In this document: piece by piece, positions 1 to 8,885 of the stretch
Position numbering within the stretch: the stretch's first letter is position 1
Layout: each line of letters opens with the position of its first letter
NCBI RefSeq assembly: GCF_039839785.1
Contig: NZ_JBDOQT010000001.1
Location: 3,348,001 to 3,412,000, forward strand
Origin: Pelagibius sp. CAU 1746
Lineage (GTDB): Bacteria; Pseudomonadota; Alphaproteobacteria; Kiloniellales; Kiloniellaceae
Length of the DNA stretch: 64,000 nt
Direction of reading: 5' to 3'
Made by a program: the position numbers and the translations under genes
Notes under the pieces: model-generated
Told to the model about the DNA's origin: nothing
Seen by the model: the letters and a program-made list of their open reading frames with translations, nothing else
Database searches by the model: none

Positions 1-1
1 T

Positions 2-1543
2 TTCTGCGAGTCCTGGGGTTACCGCTACGACTACATGGTGGTTCTCGACGCCGACAGCATCATGACCGGGGCCTGCCTGGTCGAACTGACGGCCCGCATG
101 GACGCCAACCCCCGCGTCGGCCTGATCCAGGTGCCGCCACTGCCGGTGCTGCGCGAATCCCTCTTCGCCCGGAGCCAACAGTTCGCCGGCAGCGTCTACG
201 GTCCGCCCTTTGCCGCCGGCCTCGCCTACTGGCTGGAGGGCGATTCCAACTATTGGGGCCACAACGCCATCATCCGCGTCGCCCCTTTCACCGACCACTG
301 CGGCCTGCCCGAACTGCCCGGACGCGAGCCCTTCGGCGGCGAAATCCTCAGTCACGACTTCGTCGAAGCCGCCTTGCTGCGCCGGGCCGGCTGGGAAGTC
401 TGGCTGGCCGACGACCTAGACGGCAGTTTCGAGGAGCCGCCGCCGACCCTGATCGACCACGCCAAGCGCGACCGCCGCTGGTGCCAGGGCAACCTGCAGC
501 ACCTGGGCGTGGTCGCAGCGCGGGGACTGCGGCCGCTCAGCCGGCTGCACTTCGTCATGGGCGTGATGTCCTACCTCTCGTCGCTGCTGTGGCTCTTGCT
601 GCTGGCCCTCTCCGGACTGGAGGCCTGGCGCCAGGAGCGTACCGAGCACAGCTATTTCATCGACGGCGATCTCTTCCCCAATTGGCCGGTATCCTACGCC
701 TTCGAGGCGACCACCCTGCTGGCCATCACCTTGGGCATTCTCTACCTGCCCAAGGTCTTCGGCTATCTCACGCTGCTCGGCGACCGGCGGCGCCTGGCCG
801 CCCACGGCGGCGCCCTGAAGGCCGCCCTCGGCGTCGTCCTGGAAAGCCTGATGTCGATCCTGCTATCGCCCATTCTCATGCTGTTCCAGAGCGGCTTCAT
901 CGTCTCCATCCTGGCCGGCCGCAGCGTGCGCTGGGCGCCGCAGCAGCGCGACGACGACGAGACGTCATGGCGCGAAGCCGTCGCCGCGCACAGCGGCCAT
1001 ACTGCCTTCGCCCTGTTGGCCGGCGGCGTCAGCTATGCCTTGGTCCCCGACTTCTTCTGGTGGCTTACTCCGGTTTTGGCGGGCCCGCTGCTCTCCATCC
1101 CGCTGTCACGCTTCACCAGCCGCGCCGACGTCGGACGCAAATTGCGGGACTGGGGACTGTTCCTCACGCCCTGCGAGAGCGAGCCGCCGGCAGTGCTGCA
1201 ACGCTTGGCGGAGGAGCTGGCGGAGAAATCGGCGGAGGACCCGCAGGCCAAGGCGCCCGAAGGCCTCTCGCTCTTCGAGCAGGCGATCGGCGATCCCTTC
1301 ATGAACGCGCTGCACCGGACCCTTCTGGAGCGTGAGCCGCGCGCCAAGAGCGAACGCCTGCGCCTCGACGGCCTGATTGCCCGCTGGCAGGAGGGCGGCC
1401 CCGGCTGCCTCAGCCGGGACGAAAAACGCGACCTGCTGAGCGATCCCACCTCGATGGCCACCCTGCACGCCCTAGCCTGGCAGGGACGCGAGGACCAGCC
1501 GCCGGGCGATGGCACCGCCCCTCACGGCGCGGTGACGGCCTGA
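2..1543 (+). CDS. opgH: Glucans biosynthesis glucosyltransferase OpgH (MdoH), C-terminal part
   Basis: The frame is open from the window edge (base 2), so the N-terminus lies upstream; 513 residues remain of a protein usually 600-850 long. OpgH is an inner-membrane GT2 enzyme that polymerises UDP-glucose into the beta-1,2 backbone of osmoregulated periplasmic glucans. Visible are the LDADS acidic motif, the second catalytic region around SHDFVEAALLRRAGW, and the acceptor-site RRW in RDRRWCQGNLQHL. At least four hydrophobic segments follow (for example MSYLSSLLWLLLLALSG), and the soluble C-terminal tail ends GAVTA. The partner OpgG/OpgD-type periplasmic protein is not adjacent but about 35 kb away at 37116. 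Family assignment is firm; the true start is outside the window. Confidence 0.93.
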   Translation, partial: FCESWGYRYDYMVVLDADSIMTGACLVELTARMDANPRVGLIQVPPLPVLRESLFARSQQFAGSVYGPPFAAGLAYWLEGDSNYWGHNAIIRVAPFTDHCGLPELPGREPFGGEILSHDFVEAALLRRAGWEVWLADDLDGSFEEPPPTLIDHAKRDRRWCQGNLQHLGVVAARGLRPLSRLHFVMGVMSYLSSLLWLLLLALSGLEAWRQERTEHSYFIDGDLFPNWPVSYAFEATTLLAITLGILYLPKVFGYLTLLGDRRRLAAHGGALKAALGVVLESLMSILLSPILMLFQSGFIVSILAGRSVRWAPQQRDDDETSWREAVAAHSGHTAFALLAGGVSYALVPDFFWWLTPVLAGPLLSIPLSRFTSRADVGRKLRDWGLFLTPCESEPPAVLQRLAEELAEKSAEDPQAKAPEGLSLFEQAIGDPFMNALHRTLLEREPRAKSERLRLDGLIARWQEGGPGCLSRDEKRDLLSDPTSMATLHALAWQGREDQPPGDGTAPHGAVTA

Positions 1544-1575
1544 GACGCCCGTCGCCGTCACCTATTCTAACTGTC

Positions 1576-1620
1576 ATCCCGGGCAAGCGAGCGTTAGCGA
1601 GCGCGAGCCGGGATCCAGAG
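1576..1620. repeat. Palindromic intergenic repeat
   Basis: A compact palindrome: TCATCCCGG on the left is answered by CCGGGATCCAG on the right, with GCGAGCG units repeated in the middle. It lies 30 bases after the opgH stop. Repeats that start TCATCCCGG and end CCGGGATCCA are common between genes in alphaproteobacteria. It may also serve as a transcription terminator or mRNA end for opgH. The role is inferred; the symmetry is seen directly. Confidence 0.6.
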
Positions 1621-1640
1621 GCGGGCGCTCGAGCGCTTGC

Positions 1641-1962
1641 CCCTGGACCCTCGGGTCAAGCCCACGGCTGTCCGGTTTAGGGCGCAAGATGAAAGGAAGG
1701 CCTTCGGCCTCCACCCCCCCTCCTAACCTCCCCCCATCAAGGGGGGAGGGACTTTTGTCAGGCGCCCCAACAAATTATCCCCTTCCCCTTCGATGGGGGA
1801 GGGCTAGGGTGGGGGTGACACCCTAGCCGCCTCCAGCCGCCAGCCTGGCCAGGCACCTTTCCTGTCTCCGTCACAACCGCTGTCGTCAAACCACTGAAGC
1901 GGAATCCAATTCAAGCAACTGCCTAGTTCTAAACCGGACAGCCGTGGACATGTCCCGAGGGT
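1641..1962. repeat. Long imperfect inverted repeat enclosing a nested hairpin
   Basis: CCACGGCTGTCCGGTTTAG at 1662-1680 is repeated exactly in inverse at 1929-1947. The similarity extends outwards on both sides through ACCCTCGGG/CCCGAGGGT, giving arms of about 40 bases. Inside is a second inverted pair: a C-rich block at 1711-1738 (CCTAACCTCCCCCCAT-like) and its G-rich counterpart at 1791-1817. No reading frame in the element looks coding. The size and nested symmetry resemble a miniature inverted-repeat element or a composite of two dispersed repeats; no target-site duplication was recognised. Confidence 0.55.
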
Positions 1963-2020
1963 GACAGTGTAGCGTGGGAAGGCACGGCCAGCGCGATCAC
2001 AGAAGCTGCTGACCACAAGG

Positions 2021-2227
2021 TCAGTCAGCAGGTTTCCAATTAATTCCTGGCATCAGGGACTCCGCGGCCCGAACCGCTTCTTGGAGCGTTGCGTGGGGTT
2101 CTGATGCGGCCCGGAACATGCCCTGTTCGCCCGGTGAGCCCCACTGAATGATGAAGCAGGGGGCTTTCCGATCCTCACGAACGTCCGGCGGATCGTCGAG
2201 ATCGCCAGAGCCATAGGTGACCTCCAT
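2021..2227 (-). CDS. Small hypothetical protein
   Basis: A 68-residue frame from the ATG at 2227, beginning MEVTYGSGDLDDPPDVREDR and ending in GINWKPAD. Its composition is balanced, unlike the Arg/Pro/Ala-rich shadow frames around it, and it reads like a real soluble acidic protein. The open frame continues upstream with sensible sequence (VVIQIGICLYAGTVPTEVRI), so the true start could be a non-ATG codon further up, or this could be the remnant of a longer gene next to the repeat element. No signal peptide or membrane segment. I do not recognise the family and existence is uncertain. Confidence 0.35.
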   Translation of the reverse strand: MEVTYGSGDLDDPPDVREDRKAPCFIIQWGSPGEQGMFRAASEPHATLQEAVRAAESLMPGINWKPAD

Positions 2228-2345
2228 CCGGACAATCCGAACTTCTGTCGGAACCGTGCCGGCATAGAGGCAGATGCCGATCTGAATGACTACGTCGCTT
2301 GCTCCAGATGACGTGCCCCCTCCCGCACGCGAAACCACGCGACCC

Positions 2346-3089
2346 TCAGCCTTTCCGGAAGACGAAGGCCGCCAGGGCGCCGGCGGCAACCGCCAGCAGC
2401 ACCGCGATGATGCCGTAGAGGGCCGAGTAGTTGTAGGCGAAGAAGAAGACGTCGGCACCCAGTCCGGCCTTGCGGACGATCAGCGGCGTCGTCTGGGCGT
2501 GCGTCACCCGGCCGTCCTGCAGCATGAAGACTTCCACGTCGTAGAAGCCAGTGGGCACGTTGGCCGGGAAGTGCAGCCGGGTGCGGAAGAGCTGCCCGCC
2601 CAGGAAGGAAATATCCGTGGCGCCAGCGGCAAAGAGGCCCTGGCGCTCCTTATTGCGGATCAGAGCGGCACGAAACTTCGCCAGATCAGCCTCGCCGACA
2701 TCGTCGTCGAGGCTGCGCAGGCGGAGGAACTGAGCCCCCATGCCGTGGCGCATGCGCGTCACCTCGCTGGCGATCTCGTCCAGGGGCGCGCTGCTGCGCA
2801 CGGCATAGAAGCTCGGCACCCGCTCGAAGACCACGCGGCGGTCGTTGATCCAGACGCCGGCATAGCGGCCCTTGCGCCAGACGGTCGTCTCCTCCTCCGG
2901 GCCGCGGACCACGACGACCACGTTGCTGTTCGCCTCCACCGTGCCGAACAGCAGCACTTCGGTGCCCACGAAGCCGGTGGTGATCTGGATCTGATGCTCG
3001 GAGAGGTCGGCGATCAGAGGGGTCTGCGCGGCCCCCGGCATGGCCAGCAGGAAAACGGCGATCGAGAGGAAGACGGCACGGAGGTTCAT
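2346..3089 (-). CDS. TIGR02186 / Alph_Pro_TM family membrane-anchored periplasmic protein
   Basis: About 247 residues. An N-terminal signal peptide (MNLRAVFLSIAVFLLAMPGA) is followed by a periplasmic domain with LSEHQIQITTGFVGTEVLLFG and VPTGFYDVEVFMLQDG, and a single C-terminal membrane helix ending AAFVFRKG. This is the pattern of the alphaproteobacterial TIGR02186 family, which is usually next to TauE/SafE genes. The start at 3089 is preferred because a GGGAGGGG ribosome site precedes it and it sits one base after the stop of the TauE gene, implying translational coupling. An upstream in-frame start at 3119 would lie inside that gene. The biochemical role is unknown; the context suggests it helps the sulfite/organosulfur exporter. 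Confidence 0.85.
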   Translation of the reverse strand: MNLRAVFLSIAVFLLAMPGAAQTPLIADLSEHQIQITTGFVGTEVLLFGTVEANSNVVVVVRGPEEETTVWRKGRYAGVWINDRRVVFERVPSFYAVRSSAPLDEIASEVTRMRHGMGAQFLRLRSLDDDVGEADLAKFRAALIRNKERQGLFAAGATDISFLGGQLFRTRLHFPANVPTGFYDVEVFMLQDGRVTHAQTTPLIVRKAGLGADVFFFAYNYSALYGIIAVLLAVAAGALAAFVFRKG

Positions 3090-3090
3090 G

Positions 3091-4011
3091 TCAATGCGCC
3101 CCTCCCGCGCCGATGGCATAGAGATCGTCCGGCGTCACCACCAGATCGAACAACAGCTTGCCGCAGACCCCCAGGACCATGAGCGCGAGCAGGATGCGCA
3201 ACTGCTCGCCGCGCAGGCGGGTGCCCGCCCGCGTGCCGATCTGGGCGCCGATCACCCCGCCGGTCAGCAGGATGAGGGCCAGAACCGCATCAACGGTCTG
3301 ATTCTGCGAGGCCTGCAGGAAGGTCACCGTCGCGGTGACGAAGATGATCTGGAACAGCGAGGTCCCGACCACCACGGAGGTCGGCATGCCCAGCAGGTAG
3401 ATCATGGCGGGGACCATGATAAAGCCGCCGCTGACACCCATGATGGCGGCCAGAATACCGACGATGAAGCCGATAAAGATGGGCAGCAGGGCGGAGATAT
3501 AGAGCTTCGACTTGCGGAATCGGATCTTGAACGGAAGACCGTGCATCCAGTGATGCTGGTGGAGCTTGCGGCGGACGTCGACCTGCCGGCGGCGGCGGAA
3601 CATGGCGCGGCTGGCCTCCATGAACATCAGGCCGCCGACGATGCCCAGGAAGACCACGTAGCAAAGGGAGATCACCAGATCGAGCTGGCCGAGGCCGCGC
3701 AGGACGGTGAAGAGCCAGACGCCAAACAGAGAGCCCAGGGTGCCGCCGATCAGCAGCACGAACCCCATGCGGAAATCGACGTTGCCGCGGCGCCAGTGCG
3801 CCAGCACGCCGGAGACCGAGGAGGCGACGATCTGGTTGGCCTCCGTGGCCACCGCCACCGCGGGCGTCACGCCGATAAAGATCAGCAAGGGCGTCATCAG
3901 GAAGCCGCCGCCCACACCGAACAACCCGGAAAGAAACCCGACGGCACCGCCCATGCCCAACAGAAGAAAGACATTCACAGAGATCTCTGCGATGGGCAGA
4001 TAGATATTCAT
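3091..4011 (-). CDS. TauE/SafE family anion (sulfite/sulfonate) exporter
   Basis: 306 residues, all hydrophobic segments and short loops, with the two-fold repeated family signature: GLFGVGGGFLMTPLL in the first half and IMGVSGGFIMVPAMIYLLG in the second. TauE/SafE proteins export sulfite or small organosulfur anions across the inner membrane. ATG at 4011 is chosen over a TTG just upstream. It follows soeC by about 130 bases on the same strand and is coupled to the TIGR02186 gene downstream, so export of sulfite not handled by SoeABC is the natural reading. A close paralogue sits at 50669-51589, with most residues shared, including the opening IYLPIA and SLCYVV. Substrate is inferred from neighbours. 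Confidence 0.88.
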   Translation of the reverse strand: MNIYLPIAEISVNVFLLLGMGGAVGFLSGLFGVGGGFLMTPLLIFIGVTPAVAVATEANQIVASSVSGVLAHWRRGNVDFRMGFVLLIGGTLGSLFGVWLFTVLRGLGQLDLVISLCYVVFLGIVGGLMFMEASRAMFRRRRQVDVRRKLHQHHWMHGLPFKIRFRKSKLYISALLPIFIGFIVGILAAIMGVSGGFIMVPAMIYLLGMPTSVVVGTSLFQIIFVTATVTFLQASQNQTVDAVLALILLTGGVIGAQIGTRAGTRLRGEQLRILLALMVLGVCGKLLFDLVVTPDDLYAIGAGGAH

Positions 4012-4145
4012 CAAAATCGGCTTTCGATCGGCCGTGCGCGGCAGGGCCTAAACTTAGTGTTCCGAGCTTAGCTTTCGTAGATACAGCATTGCAATAAAAG
4101 CATTATTAAATAGGCGTCCAAAGCCCGATTACAGCGCGGATCGGC

Positions 4146-5096
4146 TCATGCACGGCTCTCTCCGTAATAAAGGGTGACCACGTGCTTGGCCTCGGCGAAG
4201 AACAGCCAGCGCTCGACCGCCAGCCCGGCGGCCAACAGCGGCACGCTCACCACCGCGGCCAGCAGGCTGCCGACCCCCGGCAACGCCTGGCCCAGGCCGG
4301 TCAGCAGCAGGGGCGCCAGAAACCCCAGCAGCAGCGTCAGGCGGCGAAGCTTGGCGGCGTGCTTGCGGGCGATCCGGAAGCCCATCTCCTGCATCAGATA
4401 ATTGGACTCGCTGTGCGGCGCTTCGAGCAGGCGCACCCTGCCCTGCGGGCCCAAGCCGGTCGCCGACTCCGCCGTCCCGGCGGGCGCCGCCCGGGCCACA
4501 TCGCTCCAATAGGCCAGCTTGACCAGCGCGGAGAGCCCGAAGAGCAGCACCACCAGCCAGGGAAAACCATCCCGGAGCGGCAGGGCCCAGACCTGCAGCA
4601 GCAAATTCAACAGCACCGCGCCCGAAAGCGCCGAGAGCACAAGATAGCCCGGCAGGGTCCAGGCGGAGGCCCAGGCGCGGATCGTCCTGAGCGAGGCATA
4701 GATCATCGCCGTGCAGATCACGGTGACCAGACAGCAGAGGCTGGCCAGCAGCCCCACGGCCGCCGCCGTACCGCTGTTGGTTCCCGCGATCACCCAATAG
4801 AAGGCGAAGAGACCGACCGGCAAGAAGGTCGTCACGGCGGCCACGCCTTCCCGCGACAGCCAGGACGACCGCCACTGGGTCAGCGCCCGCCAGGCGCGCT
4901 CCGGGTGGCCGAGGTGAAAGGTGGAGGACAGGAGGCCCGTCACCACCAGCCCGAGGCCCAGTACGAAGGCCGTGAGCCCGAACCAGCGCTCTGCGGGCAG
5001 CCCGCCGAAGGCCGCCAGCAGCCCGAGCCAGGCGAGCAGCCCGTAGCCCGCGCCCGAGGCGGTGGTGAAGAGAATGACCGATTTCGCCGGATGCAC
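4146..5096 (-). CDS. soeC: Sulfite dehydrogenase membrane anchor SoeC (DmsC/NrfD-like)
   Basis: 316 residues from a GTG at 5096, which has a GGGGA ribosome site and lies 17 bases after the soeB stop; a longer frame to 5165 would run into soeB. The protein is an eight-helix-type membrane anchor of the DmsC family, beginning VHPAKSVILFTTASGAGYG, with conserved FHLGHPERAWRALTQWRSSW and REGVAA. It should bind the FeS subunit to the inner membrane and pass electrons between quinone and SoeB. Position as third gene in an A-B-C order matches the cytoplasmic sulfite dehydrogenase arrangement. A DMSO or thiosulfate/polysulfide reductase anchor is the alternative. Confidence 0.85.
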   Translation of the reverse strand: MHPAKSVILFTTASGAGYGLLAWLGLLAAFGGLPAERWFGLTAFVLGLGLVVTGLLSSTFHLGHPERAWRALTQWRSSWLSREGVAAVTTFLPVGLFAFYWVIAGTNSGTAAAVGLLASLCCLVTVICTAMIYASLRTIRAWASAWTLPGYLVLSALSGAVLLNLLLQVWALPLRDGFPWLVVLLFGLSALVKLAYWSDVARAAPAGTAESATGLGPQGRVRLLEAPHSESNYLMQEMGFRIARKHAAKLRRLTLLLGFLAPLLLTGLGQALPGVGSLLAAVVSVPLLAAGLAVERWLFFAEAKHVVTLYYGESRA

Positions 5097-5112
5097 TAGC
5101 CTGTCCCCTTTC

Positions 5113-5865
5113 CTAGCGACTGAGCACGCGGTCGACCCAGCGGGCCAACATCCCCGCCGGCTCACCCTCGGGCGTGGCGGGCTGCAGGGCGGCGCCGGAG
5201 CCGGCCTCCGGCGTCTGGCGCTTGGGGCGCGGCGGCAGATAGCGATTCACCGGTTTGCACTCCTGCTCCGGCATGAGCTCGTAGCCGCCGCGCGCGGCCA
5301 CCAGCAAGGAGACTTCAGACTGTGGATCGCCGAGATCGCCGAAGTGGCGCGCGCCCGCCGGACAGGTCGAGACGCAGGCCGGCACGCGGCTGCGCGGGTC
5401 CAGGTTCTCGTTGTAGATCTTGTCGACGCAAAGCGTGCACTTCTTCATCACGCCCGCATCCTCGTCGTACTCCCGCGCGCCGTAAGGGCAGGCCCAGGAG
5501 CAGAGCTTGCAGCCGATGCAGGCCTCGGCATTGACCAGTACGATGCCGTCCTCCTGGCGCTTGTAGGAGGCACCGGTCGGGCAGACGGTGACGCAGGGTG
5601 CGTCCTCGCAGTGCAGGCAGGACTTGGGGAAATGAACGGTGCGGCTGTCGCCGGTCTCGTCCACCACCTCGAAGGTGTGGATGCGGTTGAACCAGACGCC
5701 GCTGGGATCGGCCCCGTAGGGATCGCTGTCGGTCAGCGGCGCCGAATGGCCGGAGGTGTTCCACTCCTTACAGTTCACCGCGCAGGCATGACAGCCGACG
5801 CAGATGTCGAGGTCGATGACCAGACCCAGTTTCACCGGGCCGGGGTCGCGCGGCAGACTGGTCAT
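5113..5865 (-). CDS. soeB: Sulfite dehydrogenase iron-sulfur subunit SoeB
   Basis: 250 residues with four cysteine clusters typical of DmsB-like electron-transfer subunits: CVGCHACAVNC, CLHCEDAPCVTVCP, CIGCKLCSWACPYG, and a last group with CTLC...CVSTCP. There is no export signal, consistent with a cytoplasmic complex. The ATG overlaps the soeA stop by four bases (ATGA), and the gene is followed closely by soeC, so the three should be made together. It carries electrons from the molybdenum subunit to the membrane anchor. The C-terminal 40 residues are Pro/Ala-rich and likely unstructured. Subunit type is certain; sulfite as substrate rests on soeA and the TauE neighbour. Confidence 0.9.
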   Translation of the reverse strand: MTSLPRDPGPVKLGLVIDLDICVGCHACAVNCKEWNTSGHSAPLTDSDPYGADPSGVWFNRIHTFEVVDETGDSRTVHFPKSCLHCEDAPCVTVCPTGASYKRQEDGIVLVNAEACIGCKLCSWACPYGAREYDEDAGVMKKCTLCVDKIYNENLDPRSRVPACVSTCPAGARHFGDLGDPQSEVSLLVAARGGYELMPEQECKPVNRYLPPRPKRQTPEAGSGAALQPATPEGEPAGMLARWVDRVLSR

Positions 5866-8800
5866 GCGCCCTCTCCTCCGCCGCTCTCGCCTTCCGGCTT
5901 CTTCACGTTGCCCTTGCCGTCGGCAACGCCTGGCACGGTGACCGAAACCTCGTGGCGGTTACCGATCCATTCGCGGAAGCGCACGCCCTGTCCTGCGCCG
6001 GCGGGGCGGCGATCCTTCAAGTCGGCGCCGTAGCGCAGCTTGCCGCCCTCATCCAGGCCGCGCCGCGGCGGCGCCTTCACGGGGTCCATCAGCGGGTCCG
6101 TCGCGCCCTCCTCGCCAGGCCGGCAGCGTTCCAGGCGGACGCGCAGATCGTACCAGGCGGCCTGGCCGGTCACCGGGTCGGAGTTGGAGTAGCGGTGGCC
6201 GCCTTCACGCTCCGGCAGCAGTTCCGAGATGATGTGGTTCAGCAGGAAGCCGCGGTTGCTCTCCGGCGCTTCCGGGTCCAGGCCCCAGGCGCCGCGGCGC
6301 TTGCCGATGGCGTTCCAGGTCCACACCGTCGACGGATTGACGCCGTACATCAGCCGCACCTGCCCCTTCACCCGGCCGTGGGGGCTGACGACCCAGACCC
6401 AGTCGTCGTCGGCGACGCCGAAGTGTGCCGCGGTGTCGGGGTGGACATAGAGCCGGTTGCGCGCGGTGATCTGGCGCAGCCAAGCATTCTGCGACCCCCA
6501 GGAATGGTACATGTGCATCGGGCGTTGGGTGATGGCGTGAAGGACGAACTCCTCACCGTCGACCGCGGCTTCCTCCAGGGGCGGATACCAGATCGGCAGC
6601 GGATCGAAATAGGCCTCGACGCGGGCACGGTCGCCGGCGGGCGGCTGCACCTTGCCGTGGCCCCGCGCGGCGAGGCGGAACTTCTGCAGGATCTCGCTGT
6701 AGAGCTGCATGACGATGGGCTCTTCCGTCGGGATCCAGCCCATGGTCTTGGCGTAGCTCAGATAGCTCTTGTTGGCATGTTTGAAGTAGAGCTGGTCCGG
6801 AGTCAGGTGATGGACCCAAAAGCAGCCGTTGTCGATATAGCGTTGCAGCTGATCGGGATTGGGAGCGCCGGTGCCCTGCTGTTTGCCCTCCGGGCCACGC
6901 CAGCCGGCCAAGGGACCGATGCCGGGCGAACGCTCGTGGTTGGCGATATAATCCGGATAGCCGCCCGGGTATTTCGGCTCGCCATCGTTGTAGACGAAGC
7001 CGGGAAGCTGCAGGCGGTTCGCCAGGTCGATCAGCACATCCTGGAAGGGCCGTACGTCGCGATCGGGCGGGCAGACCGGCTGGCGGATGGCGTCGGCCGG
7101 GCCATGGGCGCTGCTGATCGGGCGGTCGAGCAGCGAGATGCAGTCCCAGCGCTCCAGGTAGGTGGTATCCGGCAGAATCAGGTCCGCGTAAGGCACCATC
7201 TCCGAGTAATAGGCGTCGGAGTAGATGATCTTGGGAATCTTATAGCCGCCGGTCTCAGGATCCTTATCGGTCAGGTACTTCAGGGTGCCCTGGACGTTCA
7301 TGGAGGAATTCCACCCCATGTTCGCCATGTACATCATCAGCACGTCGATCGGATAGGGGTCGCCCGCCCAGGCGTTGTGAATGACCATGTGCATCAGGCC
7401 GTGGGCAGCCAGGGGGAACTCCCAGCTATAGGCCTTGTCGATGCGGGTCGGCCGCCCCTCGGCGTCGACCTGAAGGTCGTCCGGCCCGAGAGGAAAGCCC
7501 AGCGGCATGCCGGGCAGCGGACGCTCCGGCGCCGCCGTCTTGCCGGCAGGCTGCGGGCTGGGCGGGATCAGCTTGGGAAACGGCGCCTTGTAGCCGAAGC
7601 CGCCGGGGCAGTCGATGGAGCCCAGCAGCATCTGCAGCAGGTGAATGGCCCGGCAAGTGTGGAAACCGTTGGAGTGGGCCGAAATGCCGCGCATGGCATG
7701 CATGGAGACCGGACGGCCGATCATCTTGTCATGCTTGCGCCCGGCCCAGTCGGTCCAGGCGACGTCCAGTACCACCTCCTTTTCGAAGGCGGCCTCCGCC
7801 AACTCGGCGGCAATGCGCTTGATCGTCGCCACAGGAAGGCCGACGCGCCCGGCCACCGCCTCCGGCGCGTAATCCGGGTCGAGGTAGCGCTTGGCCAGGA
7901 TCTCGAAGACCGGTACCGCGGCGCGGCCGTCGGGCAACCTGTAGCGCCCGACCACGGCAGCCTTGGCGGTTACGTCTGAGGTCGGTGCCGGGGCCCCGCG
8001 GGCCATGTCCCAGCACAGGGTGGCGCCTTCCGCGTTGCGCGCGAAAAGTCCATCTTCCGGCCCCCCGGGATCGTCGATCACCAGCCAGGTGGCGTTGGTG
8101 TAGCGGCCCAGGAAGTCCCAGTCGATCTTCTCCGCCTTCAGGAGTTCGTGCACCAGCGCCAGCACGAAGAGGCCGTCGGTGCCGGGACGCAGGCCAATCC
8201 ACTCGTCGGCGACCGCCGAATAGCCGGTCTTCACGGGGTTGACCGAGACGAACTTGGCCTGGCCCTTCGTCTTCATGCGGCCGAGGCCGGCCTTGATGGG
8301 GTTGGAATCGTGGTCCTCGGCGACGCCGAACAGCATGAAGTAGCGCGTGTGATCCCAGTCCGGCTCACCGAACTCCCAAAAGGAGCCGCCGATGGAATAG
8401 AGCCCGGCCGCTGCCATGTTGACCGAGCAGAAACCGCCGTGGGCCGCGAAGTTCGGGGTGCCGTACTGCATCGCCCACCAGCCGGTCAGGGACTGGCTCT
8501 GGTCGCGGCCGGTGAAAAAAGCGAAGCGCCGGGGATCGGTACTGCGCACCTCGCCCAGCCACTCGGTGGCCAGGGCCAGGGCCTCGTCCCACTCGATTTC
8601 CTTGAACTCGCCGCTGCCGCGCTCGCCCGTGCGCAGCAGGGGCTTCGACAGGCGCGCCGGCGAATAGTGCTGCATGATCCCCGCCGACCCCTTGGCGCAG
8701 AGCACGCCCTTGTTGACCGGGTGGTCGGGGTTTCCTTCCAGGTAGCGAACCTTGCCGTCTTTCAGATAGACGTTGATGCCGCAACGGCAGGCGCACATGT

Positions 8801-8885
8801 AGCAGGTGGTTTGCTTAATTTCGTCGGCGACTTCCGGACAGGTATTGACGGTTTCCTGCCCGGTATCCAACTCACTCCTGATCAT
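5862..8885 (-). CDS. soeA: Sulfite dehydrogenase molybdopterin subunit SoeA
   Basis: 1007 residues of the DMSO-reductase superfamily. Near the N-terminus, CYMCACRCGINVYLKDGKV gives the first cysteines of the [4Fe-4S] site, completed by VLCAKG about 28 residues later. There is no twin-arginine signal, as expected for the cytoplasmic Soe enzyme and unlike periplasmic DmsA or PsrA. Further family landmarks are GSAGIMQHYSPARLSKPLLR, WEFGEPDWDHTRYF, LILPDTTYLERWD and a C-terminal molybdopterin-binding domain. The reaction is oxidation of sulfite to sulfate with electrons to quinone through SoeB and SoeC. soeA is the first gene of a run continuing through tauE. Thiosulfate or polysulfide reductase-type activity is the main alternative. 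Confidence 0.87.
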   Translation of the reverse strand: MIRSELDTGQETVNTCPEVADEIKQTTCYMCACRCGINVYLKDGKVRYLEGNPDHPVNKGVLCAKGSAGIMQHYSPARLSKPLLRTGERGSGEFKEIEWDEALALATEWLGEVRSTDPRRFAFFTGRDQSQSLTGWWAMQYGTPNFAAHGGFCSVNMAAAGLYSIGGSFWEFGEPDWDHTRYFMLFGVAEDHDSNPIKAGLGRMKTKGQAKFVSVNPVKTGYSAVADEWIGLRPGTDGLFVLALVHELLKAEKIDWDFLGRYTNATWLVIDDPGGPEDGLFARNAEGATLCWDMARGAPAPTSDVTAKAAVVGRYRLPDGRAAVPVFEILAKRYLDPDYAPEAVAGRVGLPVATIKRIAAELAEAAFEKEVVLDVAWTDWAGRKHDKMIGRPVSMHAMRGISAHSNGFHTCRAIHLLQMLLGSIDCPGGFGYKAPFPKLIPPSPQPAGKTAAPERPLPGMPLGFPLGPDDLQVDAEGRPTRIDKAYSWEFPLAAHGLMHMVIHNAWAGDPYPIDVLMMYMANMGWNSSMNVQGTLKYLTDKDPETGGYKIPKIIYSDAYYSEMVPYADLILPDTTYLERWDCISLLDRPISSAHGPADAIRQPVCPPDRDVRPFQDVLIDLANRLQLPGFVYNDGEPKYPGGYPDYIANHERSPGIGPLAGWRGPEGKQQGTGAPNPDQLQRYIDNGCFWVHHLTPDQLYFKHANKSYLSYAKTMGWIPTEEPIVMQLYSEILQKFRLAARGHGKVQPPAGDRARVEAYFDPLPIWYPPLEEAAVDGEEFVLHAITQRPMHMYHSWGSQNAWLRQITARNRLYVHPDTAAHFGVADDDWVWVVSPHGRVKGQVRLMYGVNPSTVWTWNAIGKRRGAWGLDPEAPESNRGFLLNHIISELLPEREGGHRYSNSDPVTGQAAWYDLRVRLERCRPGEEGATDPLMDPVKAPPRRGLDEGGKLRYGADLKDRRPAGAGQGVRFREWIGNRHEVSVTVPGVADGKGNVKKPEGESGGGEGA

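Noticed and set aside
5952-7979. Long plus-strand open frame of 675 codons opposite soeA
   Set aside because: It is the antisense shadow of a certain gene; its product is His/Arg/Gln/Val-rich without any domain, as GC-rich antisense frames usually are.
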